A DNA stretch of 64,000 nucleotides from Levilactobacillus huananensis. Its GTDB lineage: Bacteria > Bacillota > Bacilli > Lactobacillales > Lactobacillaceae. Position 1 is the first letter of the stretch, and the number at the start of each line of letters is the position of its first letter. Made by a program: the position numbers and the translations under genes. The stretch spans positions 35,317-99,316 of the forward strand of contig NZ_RHOC01000008.1 of the NCBI RefSeq assembly GCF_003946145.1. The letters are read 5' to 3'. The notes under the pieces were generated by a model. That model saw nothing but the letters and a program-made list of their open reading frames with translations. It made no database searches and was not told the DNA's origin. Positions 1 to 6,468 of the stretch are shown here, piece by piece.

Positions 1-550
1 TCTGCTCATGCCCCATTAAATATTGAGGGGTGATATACGCGTTGATATCCATGTCATCGATCCCAACAATGCGGTCTCCTTGAGGTTGATTGACGAAGAG
101 ATACATCGACGTGGGCTCATTGGCAATTTGTTTGGCATGGCTAATATCAATCTGATTGGTTAACGCGTCTTCCTTAAAGATTTCGCCGTTACGATCGTCA
201 CCATAGGCCGCGATAAAGTAGGGTTTCACACCCAGCTTGCTGAGGTTGACCGCCACGTTTCGGCCGACACCACCTAACTTGGTATAAATTTTTCCGGAAT
301 AAGAACTCTGATTGGTTACCGTTGTACCGGAGACCCCCAGGATGTCCATATTAATTCCACCGACCACCGTCACGTACTTCGGTGGCGTAATCACGTACCC
401 TTTGCCCTGGATATAACCTTTCTTGACCAGGTTGGAAATATGAGCCGCCACACCAGACCGGGTGATTCCGGCCAACTCTGCTAGCTCATTTTGCGTAATC
501 ATGGGATTCTGTTTGATCCATTCCAGAATCTGCTGCTCGCGGCTTGTCAC
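1..550 (-). CDS. PfkB-family carbohydrate (pseudouridine-type) kinase with N-terminal winged helix, partial
   Basis: The gene runs off the left edge, so only the first ~183 residues are seen. It starts at a GTG (548-550) preceded by an AAGGAAAAGGTG ribosome site. Residues ~1-55 form a winged-helix DNA-binding domain (ITQNELAELAGITRSGVAAH). The ribokinase/PfkB N-lobe follows: VVGGINMDI, then GGVGRNVAVNL, then DDMDIN. The GGVGRN and DDMDI segments resemble pseudouridine kinases of the PsuK/YeiC type, which phosphorylate pseudouridine before PsuG cleaves it. That substrate is an inference from resemblance only; the C-terminal anion hole (GAGD) lies outside the window. The wHTH fusion suggests that the protein may also regulate its own operon. 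Confidence 0.8.
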   Translation of the reverse strand, partial: MTSREQQILEWIKQNPMITQNELAELAGITRSGVAAHISNLVKKGYIQGKGYVITPPKYVTVVGGINMDILGVSGTTVTNQSSYSGKIYTKLGGVGRNVAVNLSKLGVKPYFIAAYGDDRNGEIFKEDALTNQIDISHAKQIANEPTSMYLFVNQPQGDRIVGIDDMDINAYITPQYLMGHEQ

Positions 551-652
551 TGCTGATCACCTTTTCCTTTCGATCTTTGTTATTGTGTTAACCATACCCC
601 AGCACTCCCCGCCTTGCCAACTCATTTGATCGGGATACGGGGAAAATAACAC

Positions 653-685
653 AAAAAAACTGTCAGTCGCAAAACGACTGACAGT
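653..685 (-). terminator. Intrinsic terminator of tRNA-Gln
   Basis: An 11-bp perfect hairpin (ACTGTCAGTCG, loop of five, CGACTGACAGT) is followed on the minus strand by a run of seven T. It lies directly downstream of the tRNA. Confidence 0.85.
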
Positions 686-704
686 TCCTTGTTAAACCTC
701 TGAT

Positions 705-775
705 TGGGCTAGCTGGGTTCGAACCAGCGCATGACAGGATCAAAACCTGTTGCCTTACCACTTGGCTATAGCCCA
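705..775 (-). tRNA. tRNA-Gln (anticodon TTG)
   Basis: On the minus strand the sequence folds as a cloverleaf: acceptor TGGGCTA with TAGCCCA, a D arm with GGTAA, anticodon stem ACAGG/CCTGT with loop TTTTGAT (anticodon TTG, reading CAA), and a T arm GCTGG-TTCGAAC-CCAGC. It is 71 nt long with no encoded CCA. It has its own promoter and terminator and stands alone. Confidence 0.95.
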
Positions 776-808
776 AGAATTCGGTCATCACTGACCCAAC
801 AGGAACTA

Positions 809-838
809 ATTTTAGCATTTATCCCCCTAAAAATGCAA
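809..838 (-). promoter_or_regulatory. Promoter of tRNA-Gln
   Basis: On the minus strand TTGCAT (833-838) and TAAAAT (809-814) are separated by 18 bp, about 35 bp upstream of the mature tRNA. Confidence 0.55.
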
Positions 839-866
839 CCCCTTTTTTTCTTCCACGCAGAATTAG

Positions 867-895
867 TTGACGACCATGCTTCTAACCGCTACGCT
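867..895 (+). promoter_or_regulatory. Likely promoter of the LacI-family regulator
   Basis: TTGACG (867-872) is followed after 17 bp by TACGCT (890-895). The site lies about 110 bp upstream of the start codon. Confidence 0.45.
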
Positions 896-1008
896 AAATA
901 TACAATTACCAGGTGTACCGTTTATTCGATGTTTAGATTTATGGGATAAGATACCTAATCAACAGTCCTTTTGTACCCCATTCTATTTTCAGAAAAGAAG
1001 GAACTGAC

Positions 1009-1998
1009 ATGTCCGGTAAGATTACCATTAAAGATGTTGCCAAACAGGCTGGTGTCTCTGAAGCCACCGTTTCTCGGGCTCTCAATAATAGCCCGCAGGT
1101 GAAACGTGATACCCGCCAAAAGATTCAAAACATTGCGCGTAATCTCGGGTACCATCCCAATGGACTGGCCCGCAGTATTCGCGTCCAACAAACCCACACA
1201 CTGGGCATGATCATTCCCGACATTCTCAATGGCTTTTTCACCCATTTGAGTCGTGCCATTGAAGACCAAGCCGCGAAGTCCGGCTACGATGTTCTGATCG
1301 TCAACACTGACGAAAGCCTGGAAAAGGAAACTAAGGCACTCAACTTGATGTTGGAAAAACAAGTCGATGGCCTCTTAATTGCCAGCGCCGGTGAAGCAAC
1401 CAACTACACCGACATCTTGGGCAACACGCCTGCTGTCTTCGTAGATCGTATGCCACCAGCTGGCACGGCCCCTGAATACGACCGCGTCCTTGTCGACAAT
1501 GGTCAAGGCACCCAGGCCGTGGTGGCCCAACTCATTAATCAAGGGGCTCACCGAATCGGGATCATTAACAGTGCCGTTCCCGCCACTGCCGACGAACGAC
1601 TCCGTGGCTATCACGAGGCGCTGGCTGCTGCCAGCCTTCCCATCGATCCCGCCATCGAGGTCGTCGCTCGCACTGACAACAGCAACGTTGGTCAGATGAC
1701 CCGTCAGCTCCTGGTGAACCAGAAGTGTGATGGCCTCTTCGCAGCAGATAACACCATCATGCGTGCCGTTCTGACAAGGCTAACCACGCTTGATGTGCCG
1801 GACTTCCAGCTAGGTGGTTTCGACGATAGCGATTGGTTCGACTTCTTGGAAAAACCAATTGTCACGGCCCAACAACCCATCACGAGGCTCGGTGAGGTTG
1901 CCGTAAACCACCTGATCGCCAAGATTCAGAATCCACATCAGATCCCCCAAGAGGTGCGGCTCACAGCGACCATTATTCCACGAGCAACAAAACGTTAA
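1009..1998 (+). CDS. LacI-family transcriptional regulator
   Basis: A 329-residue protein of the usual LacI length. Residues 1-60 hold the helix-turn-helix and hinge (KDVAKQAGVSEATVSRALN, then NLGYHPNGLARSI). Residues ~60-329 are a periplasmic-binding-protein-like effector domain (LGMIIPDILNGFF, LIVNTDES, GGFDDSDW). It starts at an ATG behind AGAAGGAA. It most likely represses a sugar operon. The polyol/fructokinase operon at 2.1-5.3 kb and the disaccharide locus at 6.5-11.2 kb are the closest candidates, and the palindrome at 11253-11266 could be its operator. The real effector is not visible in the sequence. The gene is monocistronic, with a strong terminator just after it. Confidence 0.9.
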   Translation: MSGKITIKDVAKQAGVSEATVSRALNNSPQVKRDTRQKIQNIARNLGYHPNGLARSIRVQQTHTLGMIIPDILNGFFTHLSRAIEDQAAKSGYDVLIVNTDESLEKETKALNLMLEKQVDGLLIASAGEATNYTDILGNTPAVFVDRMPPAGTAPEYDRVLVDNGQGTQAVVAQLINQGAHRIGIINSAVPATADERLRGYHEALAAASLPIDPAIEVVARTDNSNVGQMTRQLLVNQKCDGLFAADNTIMRAVLTRLTTLDVPDFQLGGFDDSDWFDFLEKPIVTAQQPITRLGEVAVNHLIAKIQNPHQIPQEVRLTATIIPRATKR

Positions 1999-2014
1999 CT
2001 TTAAACCTCATCAC

Positions 2015-2058
2015 AAAAATCGCCCTACCGTTATCTCAGTAACGGCAGGGCGATTTTC
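2015..2058 (+). terminator. Terminator after the LacI regulator
   Basis: An 18-bp stem (AAAATCGCCCTACCGTTA with TAACGGCAGGGCGATTTT, one G-U pair) has a T run on both strands. It can also stop transcription from the converging minus-strand operon. Confidence 0.85.
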
Positions 2059-2124
2059 ATTTAACGTGTCAATACGTGTGCCAATCAGCCATCGCTTCCG
2101 ACTAACTGCCTATTGTTACACGTT

Positions 2125-2517
2125 TTAATCTAGAATCTGACAGAATTCAATCGTTTCATGATTAGGTCCCAGAATGTTGAAGAACCGGATCCCTTTCTTC
2201 CAAAAAGATGGGATAGACTGAATTTCATCGTTAACCATGGTCAACCCTTGGGCCTTGGCAGCAGCGAAGGCCTGGTCGACGTCGGTCGTGTTTAAGGAAA
2301 TGTGGTTAATGGCGCCGGCCTCTGGATGAGTTGGATCGCCTTCCCACGTTTCGATGGTTAGGTTGCCCAACCGCATGAATGCACACCGATTCTTTCCATT
2401 AGGAAATAGGCCGGCCTGTTCGAAACCTAGAGATTCGTAAAATGCGATAGTCTTGTCTAAATCTGCTGAAGGAATCCCAACGTGTTGGATTCCAGTGATG
2501 AAGTCACTAACTGACAT
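2125..2517 (-). CDS. VOC-family (glyoxalase/dioxygenase fold) protein
   Basis: A 130-residue single VOC domain with paired beta-alpha-beta-beta-beta modules: GIQHVGIPSADLDKTIAFYESLG in the first half and INHISLNTTDVDQAFAAAKAQG in the second. The metal ligands typical of the fold appear to be H11-H12 region, E near residue 57, H near 92 and a late E in ETIEF. It starts at an ATG behind AAGGAGC. It is the last gene of the operon with the fructokinase, dehydrogenase and membrane protein. VOC proteins catalyse isomerisation, epimerisation or detoxification of small carbonyl compounds; a role as sugar-related isomerase or methylglyoxal scavenger is inferred from context only. Confidence 0.8.
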   Translation of the reverse strand: MSVSDFITGIQHVGIPSADLDKTIAFYESLGFEQAGLFPNGKNRCAFMRLGNLTIETWEGDPTHPEAGAINHISLNTTDVDQAFAAAKAQGLTMVNDEIQSIPSFWKKGIRFFNILGPNHETIEFCQILD

Positions 2518-2601
2518 TTTTTTGCTCCTTTTTTAGCTAAGTCGTGCTGGCTATGCTGTAGAAATAGGGATTAAAGGCCACTAACCGTCCTTTAAATTGT
2601 C

Positions 2602-3375
2602 TTATTTTCCGACATCCACTGCCTGATGCTTCAGCTTAGGGAAGATCACCTTGTCGGCAATCCCTGTAATCCCACCTTGTGCCAGAAAGGCAAAGATGGT
2701 CCCCAACCCAAAGTTCGTGAATGACCGCGTAATCAAGAGGGCCACGATAGCCATGATAGTAGGTGGAATGTATGACACCCACATCGCTTTGGCCGCGTTC
2801 CCCTTGAAGTAACGGAATCGCAAAATTTGCATCAGATCATCGGCCGGATGCAAGACCAGGTTGACCCGTTGGTAGATAGAGATGGCCACCGCAATGAAGG
2901 CCACTCCTAAGAAGTTCAGGAAGACGTAGAGCACAATCATCCCCATAGACCGGGCTTCCGGTAACCCCACAAACAAGGCGGGATACTTGCCATTAAAGAA
3001 ATCCTCAAACACCTGAATCAAAGCGGAAAATGGCACCATGAAGATCATGTTTCCGGCAATCCGTTTCCAGTCCCAGTGACGAATCAGAACGGCATTTAGC
3101 ACGGACGTCAGAAAACCCATGATAAGAAACGCCCAGAATAGGTTCCAATGGAAGGCCGTTCCCAGGTTCGCCTCCGCCGCAGACCAGTACGCCGCTCCTA
3201 AGAACGACGGGTGAATCTTGGCGCTCGTCACCAACGTCAGCACGTTTCCGGCAGAGTTGATCACCAGTGATAAGGCGAAGTAGGCAATGGCTTTCCCCAT
3301 CGAAATTGTACGCCCGTTAGCGGTATCCAAAGTTGCCGCTCCGCCGTTTAAATCAGTTGTCGCTTCAACTTTCAC
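2602..3375 (-). CDS. Multi-pass membrane protein of YczE/YitT-like appearance
   Basis: A 257-residue hydrophobic protein with about six to seven membrane segments: ALSLVINSAGNVLTLVT, WAFLIMGFLTSVLNAVLI, NMIFMVPFSALIQV, IVLYVFLNFLGVAFIAVAIS, YIPPTIMAIVALLI and FGLGTIFAFLAQGGITG. It starts at a GTG behind AGGATAGGG and lies 18 bp after the dehydrogenase, so it is cotranscribed. The shape is like the YczE/YyaS/YitT membrane families, whose functions are largely unknown. Because no other transporter is in the operon, it may carry the sugar or polyol handled by its neighbours. That is inference. Confidence 0.65.
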   Translation of the reverse strand: MKVEATTDLNGGAATLDTANGRTISMGKAIAYFALSLVINSAGNVLTLVTSAKIHPSFLGAAYWSAAEANLGTAFHWNLFWAFLIMGFLTSVLNAVLIRHWDWKRIAGNMIFMVPFSALIQVFEDFFNGKYPALFVGLPEARSMGMIVLYVFLNFLGVAFIAVAISIYQRVNLVLHPADDLMQILRFRYFKGNAAKAMWVSYIPPTIMAIVALLITRSFTNFGLGTIFAFLAQGGITGIADKVIFPKLKHQAVDVGK

Positions 3376-3393
3376 AATTATCCCTATCCTTTA

Positions 3394-4395
3394 CTAGTCA
3401 CTGACCTTAACAACAGCCTTGCTGACACCGGCAACCTTGCCATTCAAGACGTCTTCCACTTGTTCCAAGCCAACTTCGTGGCTGATCAAGGATTCAACAT
3501 CCAATTGGCCGCTAGCTAACAGTGCAATGGCATCTTCAAAGGCGTAAGGGTTGATGAAGGCCCCCTGAATCTTCAATTGCTTTTGGTAAACCTCATACGT
3601 GTTCATTGAGAAGGTCTGGTTAGGCTTCCCAACACCGAACATCAAAACCTGGGCGCCCTTTTTGGTAGCTTCAACTGCCTGTTCTTGCGTCTGTGGCAAC
3701 CCAACAGCTTCAATGACAACATCGTAATCAGCGGGAATACTTTCACGCGTGGTGTTGTACGTATTCGTCACCCCAAATTTTTCCTTGTTGAAGGCTAATT
3801 TCTTATCATTCAAGCCGGCAAAATCCACTTGGTGAACACCATAAGCTTGTAATAATTGCACGAAAATTTGCCCCATGAAGCCGTCTCCGATGACCAAAGC
3901 TTTTTGGTATGGTGTTAAGTCCAGTAATTTCACCCCGTGGACTGCACATGAGATAGGTTCTGTCGTGGCAGCTGATTTCAATGAAACGCTGTCAGGCAGT
4001 GGATAAACAACGGATGCTGGTGCAGTAAAGGACTTTTCCAAGCCACCATCACGCGTTACCCCAACAGCAGATAAGTTGTCACAAAGTTCTGGTCGGTCAG
4101 TACGGCAGTATTCGCATTCGCCACAATAGATGTTCGGGTCAACGGTCACGCGGTCGCCAACTTTAACGTTGGTCACTTCGCTCCCAATAGCAGCAACGAT
4201 CCCTGAGTTTTCGTGGCCTAATACAATGGGTGGAACCGCATCAGCTGAGCCAGGAAGGCCGGCGTAAAGCGCACGATCAGTCCCACAAATACCGGCATAG
4301 GCGGTGTTCACTAAAACCTCGTTAGGTTTAACTTCGGGCGTTGGTAAATCTTGAATTTCCATTTTTTTAGTTCCGGTCAATACTAAAGCTTTCAT
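3394..4395 (-). CDS. Zinc-dependent medium-chain (polyol-type) dehydrogenase
   Basis: A 333-residue MDR enzyme. Catalytic zinc ligands are visible in GICGTD (Cys ~40), GHENSG (His ~61 and Glu) and in the later E of TTEPISCA. The structural zinc site is the four-cysteine cluster CGECEYCRTDRPELC (~90-104). A Rossmann segment follows (ALVIGDGFMGQIFVQLLQAYG). The start chosen is the ATG at 4395, which has GAGAGGAAG upstream; an ATG 60 bp further up lacks a good ribosome site. It probably oxidises a sugar alcohol to a ketose with NAD. A neighbouring fructokinase would phosphorylate fructose, so sorbitol or mannitol is a reasonable guess. Confidence 0.85.
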   Translation of the reverse strand: MKALVLTGTKKMEIQDLPTPEVKPNEVLVNTAYAGICGTDRALYAGLPGSADAVPPIVLGHENSGIVAAIGSEVTNVKVGDRVTVDPNIYCGECEYCRTDRPELCDNLSAVGVTRDGGLEKSFTAPASVVYPLPDSVSLKSAATTEPISCAVHGVKLLDLTPYQKALVIGDGFMGQIFVQLLQAYGVHQVDFAGLNDKKLAFNKEKFGVTNTYNTTRESIPADYDVVIEAVGLPQTQEQAVEATKKGAQVLMFGVGKPNQTFSMNTYEVYQKQLKIQGAFINPYAFEDAIALLASGQLDVESLISHEVGLEQVEDVLNGKVAGVSKAVVKVSD

Positions 4396-4423
4396 CAGAT
4401 AAATCTTCCTCTCTTTGTGCTGT

Positions 4424-5299
4424 TCATTTGTTGTATTCTTTGAGCGCGAGGGCAAAGTCCCCGAGCGTGGCTGAGCCGTTATCCTTAACGGAAGGCATCA
4501 CGATGTAATCTTCGAGATTGCCCACGTCAACATAGTTATTCAGTAACTTAGCGAATTCGGCGCGTACCTTCACCAAGAATTCTGGACTGACCACGCCACC
4601 GCCAAAGACAATCTTGTCGGGACGAATCATCAGCGTTTCTTGCAAGGCCGCCTGTGCCACGTAGTAGGCCATAATATCCCACACGTGATCAGTCATTGGC
4701 ACTTCGTGACCATGCTTCCCAGTCCGTGCTTCAAATGTTGGTCCACTGACCAGGCCTTCGAGACAATCCCCATGGAAGGGGCAAATGCCGTCGAAGTCCA
4801 GGTCGTCTGGGTGGCGCTTGACGCGAACGTGACCCATCTCTGGGTGACCCATGCTCCCGACAAACTTGCCATCCACGATAGCGCCGGCACCCACACCAGT
4901 CCCAATCGTGAAGTAAACCAATGACGAAATCTTTTCGTTGAAAAGCGTGGCGACCACATATTCACCGTAAGCCGATCCATTCACATCGGTTGTCCAGTAC
5001 ATCGGCACGTCCAGGTCTTGCTTCAAGCGACCCAAGAAGTCCGTGTTCGCCCAACCCGGCTTGGGTGTATCCGTGACATACCCGTACTTGGGTGAGTTGT
5101 GTCGTAATTCAATCGGACCAAATGATGAAATGGCAATGGCCTTTAAATCCGGATACTGCTTGAAATAGGCAACACACTGACTCAAGGTTTCTTCCGGTGT
5201 CGTGGTGGGAATGATGACCCGGTTGTTCGTGCGATAGTCTTCGTTACCAATTGCACAAACGAACTTTGTTCCACCAGCTTCAATACTTCCAAGTTGCAT
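4424..5299 (-). CDS. ROK-family fructokinase
   Basis: A 291-residue ROK kinase. It shows the N-terminal phosphate loop (GSIEAGGTKF), the DVNGSA and IGTGVGAGAI segments, and the ROK zinc site H-x(n)-CPFHGDCLEG, in the arrangement of ScrK-type fructokinases. It converts fructose to fructose-6-phosphate using ATP. The start at 5299 has GGAGGT eight bases upstream. It is the first gene of a four-gene operon, 28 bp before the dehydrogenase. A perfect cre site lies ~180 bp upstream, and a second weaker cre-like TGAAAGCGATTTAA lies at 5381-5394, so CcpA repression is expected. Confidence 0.85.
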   Translation of the reverse strand: MQLGSIEAGGTKFVCAIGNEDYRTNNRVIIPTTTPEETLSQCVAYFKQYPDLKAIAISSFGPIELRHNSPKYGYVTDTPKPGWANTDFLGRLKQDLDVPMYWTTDVNGSAYGEYVVATLFNEKISSLVYFTIGTGVGAGAIVDGKFVGSMGHPEMGHVRVKRHPDDLDFDGICPFHGDCLEGLVSGPTFEARTGKHGHEVPMTDHVWDIMAYYVAQAALQETLMIRPDKIVFGGGVVSPEFLVKVRAEFAKLLNNYVDVGNLEDYIVMPSVKDNGSATLGDFALALKEYNK

Positions 5300-5478
5300 A
5301 CTCGCTACCTCCATATTTTTGCCGGGGACCGTGACCCGCGGCACCAATTACTAAGCACTGAATGACTGATCTAGTCATTTTTAAATCGCTTTCAGTATAG
5401 CATCGGGTCCAATCTTGAGAAGGCGTTTTCACGCGTCAATATTTTCAGAAAAGTCCGATAAAACAAGTCGCCATCGAA

Positions 5479-5494
5479 ATGCAATCGATTTCAT
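5479..5494. promoter_or_regulatory. cre site (CcpA operator)
   Basis: ATGCAATCGATTTCAT fits the cre consensus WTGNAANCGNWNNCW on both strands. It lies in the divergent region between the fructokinase operon and the guanidine riboswitch. The most likely target is the fructokinase operon, because sugar genes are the usual CcpA targets. Confidence 0.65.
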
Positions 5495-5566
5495 TTTTCG
5501 TGAAATGGGTCACTTTATTGTCGCTAATCACGCGTTTTCAGCCTCACCATCCCGACTATCTCTCGG

Positions 5567-5595
5567 TTGACCCCCGCTAAGATCCGTGCTAATCT
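5567..5595 (+). promoter_or_regulatory. Promoter of the guanidine riboswitch / SMR operon
   Basis: TTGACC (5567-5572) and TAATCT (5590-5595) are spaced by exactly 17 bp. Transcription would begin about 25 nt before the aptamer. Confidence 0.7.
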
Positions 5596-5627
5596 AACCT
5601 TACCGAATCAAATCGCATACTTTGTTT

Positions 5628-5749
5628 TCTAGGGTTCCGCTACATCAGTAGGCCTGGTCCGAGAGAAAACCCGTGGGTGGTCCCACGGACACGGAAGGGA
5701 AAAAGCCTGGGAGATTTTGTCATCACGACAGAATTTCTCAGGCTTTTTC
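5628..5749 (+). promoter_or_regulatory. Guanidine-I (ykkC) riboswitch with intrinsic terminator
   Basis: The leader holds the conserved ykkC segments in order: TCTAGGGTTCCGC (5628-5640), CTGGTCCGAGAG (5654-5665), ACACGGAAGGGA (5690-5700) and AAAGCCTGGGAGA. The last segment is also the 5' arm of a long terminator (5701-5749, AAAGCCTGGGAGATTTTGTC pairing with the matching 3' arm, then T5). This is the usual ON-switch layout: guanidinium binding holds the GCC-GGGAGA strand in the aptamer and lets polymerase read into the exporters. The genes downstream are SMR exporters, which fits the known regulon. Confidence 0.93.
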
Positions 5750-5771
5750 TGAATTTTATAGGAGGAAAACG

Positions 5772-6098
5772 ATGACTAAACATTGGTTTCGCGTGATTAT
5801 TGGTGCCATTTTCGAGGTTAGTTGGGTCGTGGGCTTCAAGCACGCCAATACTTGGTGGGAATGGATTCTAACGGCCGCCGCCGTCTATTTGAGCTTCTAC
5901 TTCCTTATCAAAGCTGGTGAAGTCCTGCCGGCCGGCACGGCCTACGCCGTCTTCGTTGGACTTGGCACGCTAGGAACGACACTGGTCGGCATTCTAGCCT
6001 TCAATGAGCCCGTCAGCGTGGCCAAGGTCGCCCTGGTGGTCTTACTCTTAATTGGAATCGGCGGCCTTCAAACGGTGACAACAAAGGAGGCGGACTAA
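5772..6098 (+). CDS. SMR-family guanidinium exporter subunit (YkkC-like)
   Basis: A 108-residue protein with four membrane helices, the SMR size. The membrane-embedded glutamate lies in helix 1 (GAIFEVSWVVG, Glu ~14) and the loop motif PAGTAYAVFVGLG lies in helix 3. The true start is the ATG at 5772 behind GGAGGAAAAC; the reading frame stays open upstream only because the riboswitch has no stop in this frame. It pairs with the next gene, one base away, so the two probably form a heterodimer as in YkkCD. Guanidine-I control points to guanidinium/proton antiport. Confidence 0.88.
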   Translation: MTKHWFRVIIGAIFEVSWVVGFKHANTWWEWILTAAAVYLSFYFLIKAGEVLPAGTAYAVFVGLGTLGTTLVGILAFNEPVSVAKVALVVLLLIGIGGLQTVTTKEAD

Positions 6099-6099
6099 T

Positions 6100-6414
6100 A
6101 TGGCCTGGATCTGGTTAATCTTCGCCGGCCTTTGTGAGATGTCCGGTGTCACCTTCATGAACTGGGCGATCCATCGCCGCACCTGGTGGTTGTGGACCCT
6201 AATGGTGATCGGTTTTACCTTTAGCTTTGGCGCCCTAGATATTGCCTTACAAACGCTGCCAATGGGTACGGCTTACGCTGTGTGGACCGGGATCGGCGCC
6301 GCTGGAGGCGTCCTCACCGGAATGCTTTTCTTTGGGGAATCCAAGGATTGGCGTAAACTTCTGTGGGTCGCCGTCATCTTAATTGCCGTAATCGGTCTCA
6401 AATTAATTAGCTAA
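6100..6414 (+). CDS. SMR-family guanidinium exporter subunit (YkkD-like)
   Basis: A 104-residue SMR protein with four helices. The key glutamate is in FAGLCEMSGV (Glu ~13), and PMGTAYAVWTGIGAAGG is the helix-3 signature. It starts one base after the stop of the first subunit with AAAGGAGG upstream, so the two are translationally coupled. Two different subunits side by side suggest an antiparallel heterodimer with fixed orientation of each chain. Confidence 0.88.
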   Translation: MAWIWLIFAGLCEMSGVTFMNWAIHRRTWWLWTLMVIGFTFSFGALDIALQTLPMGTAYAVWTGIGAAGGVLTGMLFFGESKDWRKLLWVAVILIAVIGLKLIS

Positions 6415-6416
6415 AA

Positions 6417-6463
6417 AACAAGCCTTACCCCTGAGACTCTCGGTTCTCCAGGTAAGGCTTGTT
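6417..6463. terminator. Bidirectional terminator between SMR operon and GH65 gene
   Basis: AACAAGCCTTACC pairs with GGTAAGGCTTGTT around a ~20-nt loop, with A and T runs on the two sides. It serves both converging units. Confidence 0.8.
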
Positions 6464-6468
6464 TTCGT

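Noticed and set aside
955..1362. 135-codon frame opposite the LacI gene
   Set aside because: It is the antisense shadow of a well-supported gene and has no ribosome site.
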